Both the position numbers and the translations under genes were made by a program. The notes below the pieces were generated by a model. It worked only from the letters and a program-made list of their open reading frames with translations. It was not told the DNA's origin and searched no databases. This document shows, piece by piece, positions 4,468 through 6,159 of a stretch of DNA of 6,159 bases. Where the stretch lies: contig CAUEKH010000159.1 of the NCBI GenBank assembly GCA_959018155.1, positions 1-6,159 on the forward strand, read 5' to 3'. How positions within the stretch are numbered: position 1 is the first letter of the stretch; every line of letters starts with the position of its first letter. The stretch is from an uncultured Hungatella sp. GTDB taxonomy: Bacteria > Bacillota > Clostridia > Lachnospirales > Lachnospiraceae.

Positions 4468-6159
4468 TTACCTTGTCTTTCTGTACAATTCGTAGCCGAT
4501 GGAGTGTAAATAGGCCGGAATATTCCGGATCGCGGCCCGGTCATAGTCTTTCATGGTTTCAGACAGTTCCGCGTACGGAATCATATCCGGATGGTGCTTC
4601 AGTTCATTGTCGCGTTCTCCGACCACCCAGCCATTTTCCAGCTTATTCTGAACCCAGCGCTCATGTTCCGCCTCGGCCAGCACTTCCAGAATCGGACCAT
4701 AGACATCAGAAATCGTATCTGCCGCGCCCTCCGTGATAAGGCGTATTCCGATTCCCACGTTCTGCTTCTCAAACCGTTCCCCGAGATAACGGATCTGCGA
4801 CCGGTTATCTTCTTTATAGTTTTCCTTTAAGCAATCCCATTCAGCCATATTCTCTTCCTGCAGCATACGCGCGATTTCTTCCTGGCTGAATCCCCTGCGA
4901 TTCGCATCCTCAATCCGTTTCTTCCGGTAATTCTCATGGACTGCCCTGGCGTACTGTTCTACCATTCCTCCCATCATCTGCTCAAATGTCAGCTTGCTCA
5001 TAAAATCCTTCACATCAATATGGATATCCAGCTGTTCCTCCACCGGCAGGCAGGAAGGCGTATATTTTTTCACACCAGACAGACGGCTCATACCCAGCAG
5101 AAATTCAATGGACCTGGAACCGTGGCGGAATACCGACACTCTCAAAAGCGCGGAAAGCAGCGCGTCGGAGATGGCGATACTTCCAGTCTCTTTATTATAA
5201 AGGCACTTTGCGTTCAGAATAATCTGGCTTCTTAAAAGCATGGCCCGGCGGATCATATATTTCCGGTCGGTCACTACGATGGGATTCGGCCCCTTGATAT
5301 TCAGGATTCCCTTTAACCGGCTGACAAAATCGGGTCCTTTGATATTTTTAAAGGTCCGGATCGCTTCCTCATCGTCCGCAGGCATAAATTCTTTGAAGGA
5401 ACAGGCCGTAGCGCCCGCAAAAATAAATACCGCCCCCGGAATTTTCTTCGTCTCACCGTTTAACGTGTACTCCGCATCCTGCATCGGAGCCAGGAAATAC
5501 TTGAGCCAACCTCTGGAAATGCCATTCAGTTCCGCGTCAAATTCATCAAAGAATACCAGTGGAATCTTCCCGTCTTCATACCGCAGCGCCGCATCCAGCG
5601 CCAAAAATAACTCTTCAATGGAATTATACTGGGAAATATTCAGCACGCTGATGGTAAACCGCCCCAGACCTTTTGCAATCTGCTTCACCCCAAAGGATTT
5701 TCCTGACCCTGGCGTTCCGAATACCGCGATGGAGATTGGCTTTTTTTCTCCCCCATAAGCCGTCTTTTCATCGTAATTGTAAATATATTCATCCAGAAGG
5801 TTTTTAACGGTGCGATAGCTTTCAATTTCCTCGATATCGACAGTCTCCAGGTTATTAAACTTGCACACCGGAACGGAGGCAAAGAGTTCCCTGGTTCCTT
5901 CTTTTACAATTTTCCTGGCAACTCCCAAATATCCCTCCTCCTGGTTTTTACAATACTCATCCAGGATGCAAAGGGGACTCCGTTTTGCCGACAGCGCCTT
6001 TAAACTTCTGTCCGGCAGCACAATCTCACACATTTCCCCATTCTCCACCGCTATGGCGTGGAGTTTTAAAAGCCCGTATAAATCATCCTGCTCTGTCAGC
6101 GCATTTCCTTCCACGAGAACGGGGTAGAACAGAAGCCGCCAGCCGCCATTTTCTTTCAC
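4468..6159 (-). CDS. AAA+ ATPase with C-terminal RyR domain, N-terminus outside window
   Basis: This is a large cytoplasmic ATPase of which 563 residues are visible; it continues to the window edge. Residue numbers are within the visible part. Residues 1-140 form an unassigned alpha/beta-looking region. The AAA+ core follows: Walker A GTPGSGKS (148-155), Walker B LVFFDEFD (201-208), a sensor-like FIFAGAT (245-251), a candidate arginine finger R281 in FVSRL, and a sensor-2-like GSRSIEFLL (347-355). Residues about 400-460 are charged and helical. The C-terminus (488-550) is a RyR domain, first named in ryanodine receptors: AEAEHERWVQNKLENGW, then KHHPDMIPYAEL, KDYDRAAIRNIP. Bacterial RyR domains are predicted ligand sensors in nucleotide-signalling and conflict systems. 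The first visible codon is GTG at the very edge, so whether it is the true start cannot be told. The gene ends 55 bases from the convergent MFS gene. Domains are clear; the cellular job is unknown. Confidence 0.85.
   Translation of the reverse strand: MKENGGWRLLFYPVLVEGNALTEQDDLYGLLKLHAIAVENGEMCEIVLPDRSLKALSAKRSPLCILDEYCKNQEEGYLGVARKIVKEGTRELFASVPVCKFNNLETVDIEEIESYRTVKNLLDEYIYNYDEKTAYGGEKKPISIAVFGTPGSGKSFGVKQIAKGLGRFTISVLNISQYNSIEELFLALDAALRYEDGKIPLVFFDEFDAELNGISRGWLKYFLAPMQDAEYTLNGETKKIPGAVFIFAGATACSFKEFMPADDEEAIRTFKNIKGPDFVSRLKGILNIKGPNPIVVTDRKYMIRRAMLLRSQIILNAKCLYNKETGSIAISDALLSALLRVSVFRHGSRSIEFLLGMSRLSGVKKYTPSCLPVEEQLDIHIDVKDFMSKLTFEQMMGGMVEQYARAVHENYRKKRIEDANRRGFSQEEIARMLQEENMAEWDCLKENYKEDNRSQIRYLGERFEKQNVGIGIRLITEGAADTISDVYGPILEVLAEAEHERWVQNKLENGWVVGERDNELKHHPDMIPYAELSETMKDYDRAAIRNIPAYLHSIGYELYRKTR

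Noticed and set aside
5240..5758. 172-codon open frame on the plus strand opposite the AAA-RyR gene
   Set aside because: It is fully antisense to the conserved AAA+ core, including the Walker motifs, and has no recognisable protein features.

Overview
The window looks like chromosomal DNA of a spore-forming Firmicute of the Clostridia, most likely Lachnospiraceae. The evidence is a clear SpoIIID sporulation regulator, a B. subtilis EndoA-like MazF toxin, Gram-positive ribosome binding sites, and roughly balanced GC content. The exact taxon cannot be read from this sequence. There are five substantial genes, one probable 12-residue leader peptide, and no RNA genes, CRISPR arrays, insertion sequences or phage genes.

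Left part (1-1254). A MazF/EndoA-type endoribonuclease gene (215-808, +) has an excellent ribosome binding site and unusual N- and C-terminal extensions. No antitoxin gene is visible beside it. It converges, with an 8-base gap, on spoIIID (817-1092, -), which starts with TTG. A good match to a sigma-E promoter lies directly upstream of spoIIID, and a match to SpoIIID's own binding consensus lies further up, so the mother-cell regulatory logic known from Bacillus appears to be conserved.

Middle part (1255-4412). Two drug/metabolite exporters of unrelated families are divergently transcribed from a 410-base intergenic region: a MATE transporter (1255-2634, -) and a DHA3/Mef-like major facilitator (3045-4412, +). 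The MFS side carries a plausible promoter, a short translatable leader peptide, a 9-bp hairpin that overlaps the end of that peptide, and a second stem that would bury the MFS ribosome binding site. Together these resemble the translational attenuators that control antibiotic-resistance genes.

Right part (4413-6159). A perfect 11-bp-stem palindrome sits between the convergent MFS gene and a large incomplete gene (4468-6159, -). That gene encodes an AAA+ ATPase with a C-terminal RyR domain. RyR-domain proteins in bacteria have been predicted from comparative genomics to belong to nucleotide-centred conflict and signalling systems, so this is the part of the window most likely to belong to a poorly described system. 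The gene runs to the window edge and its partners would lie beyond it.
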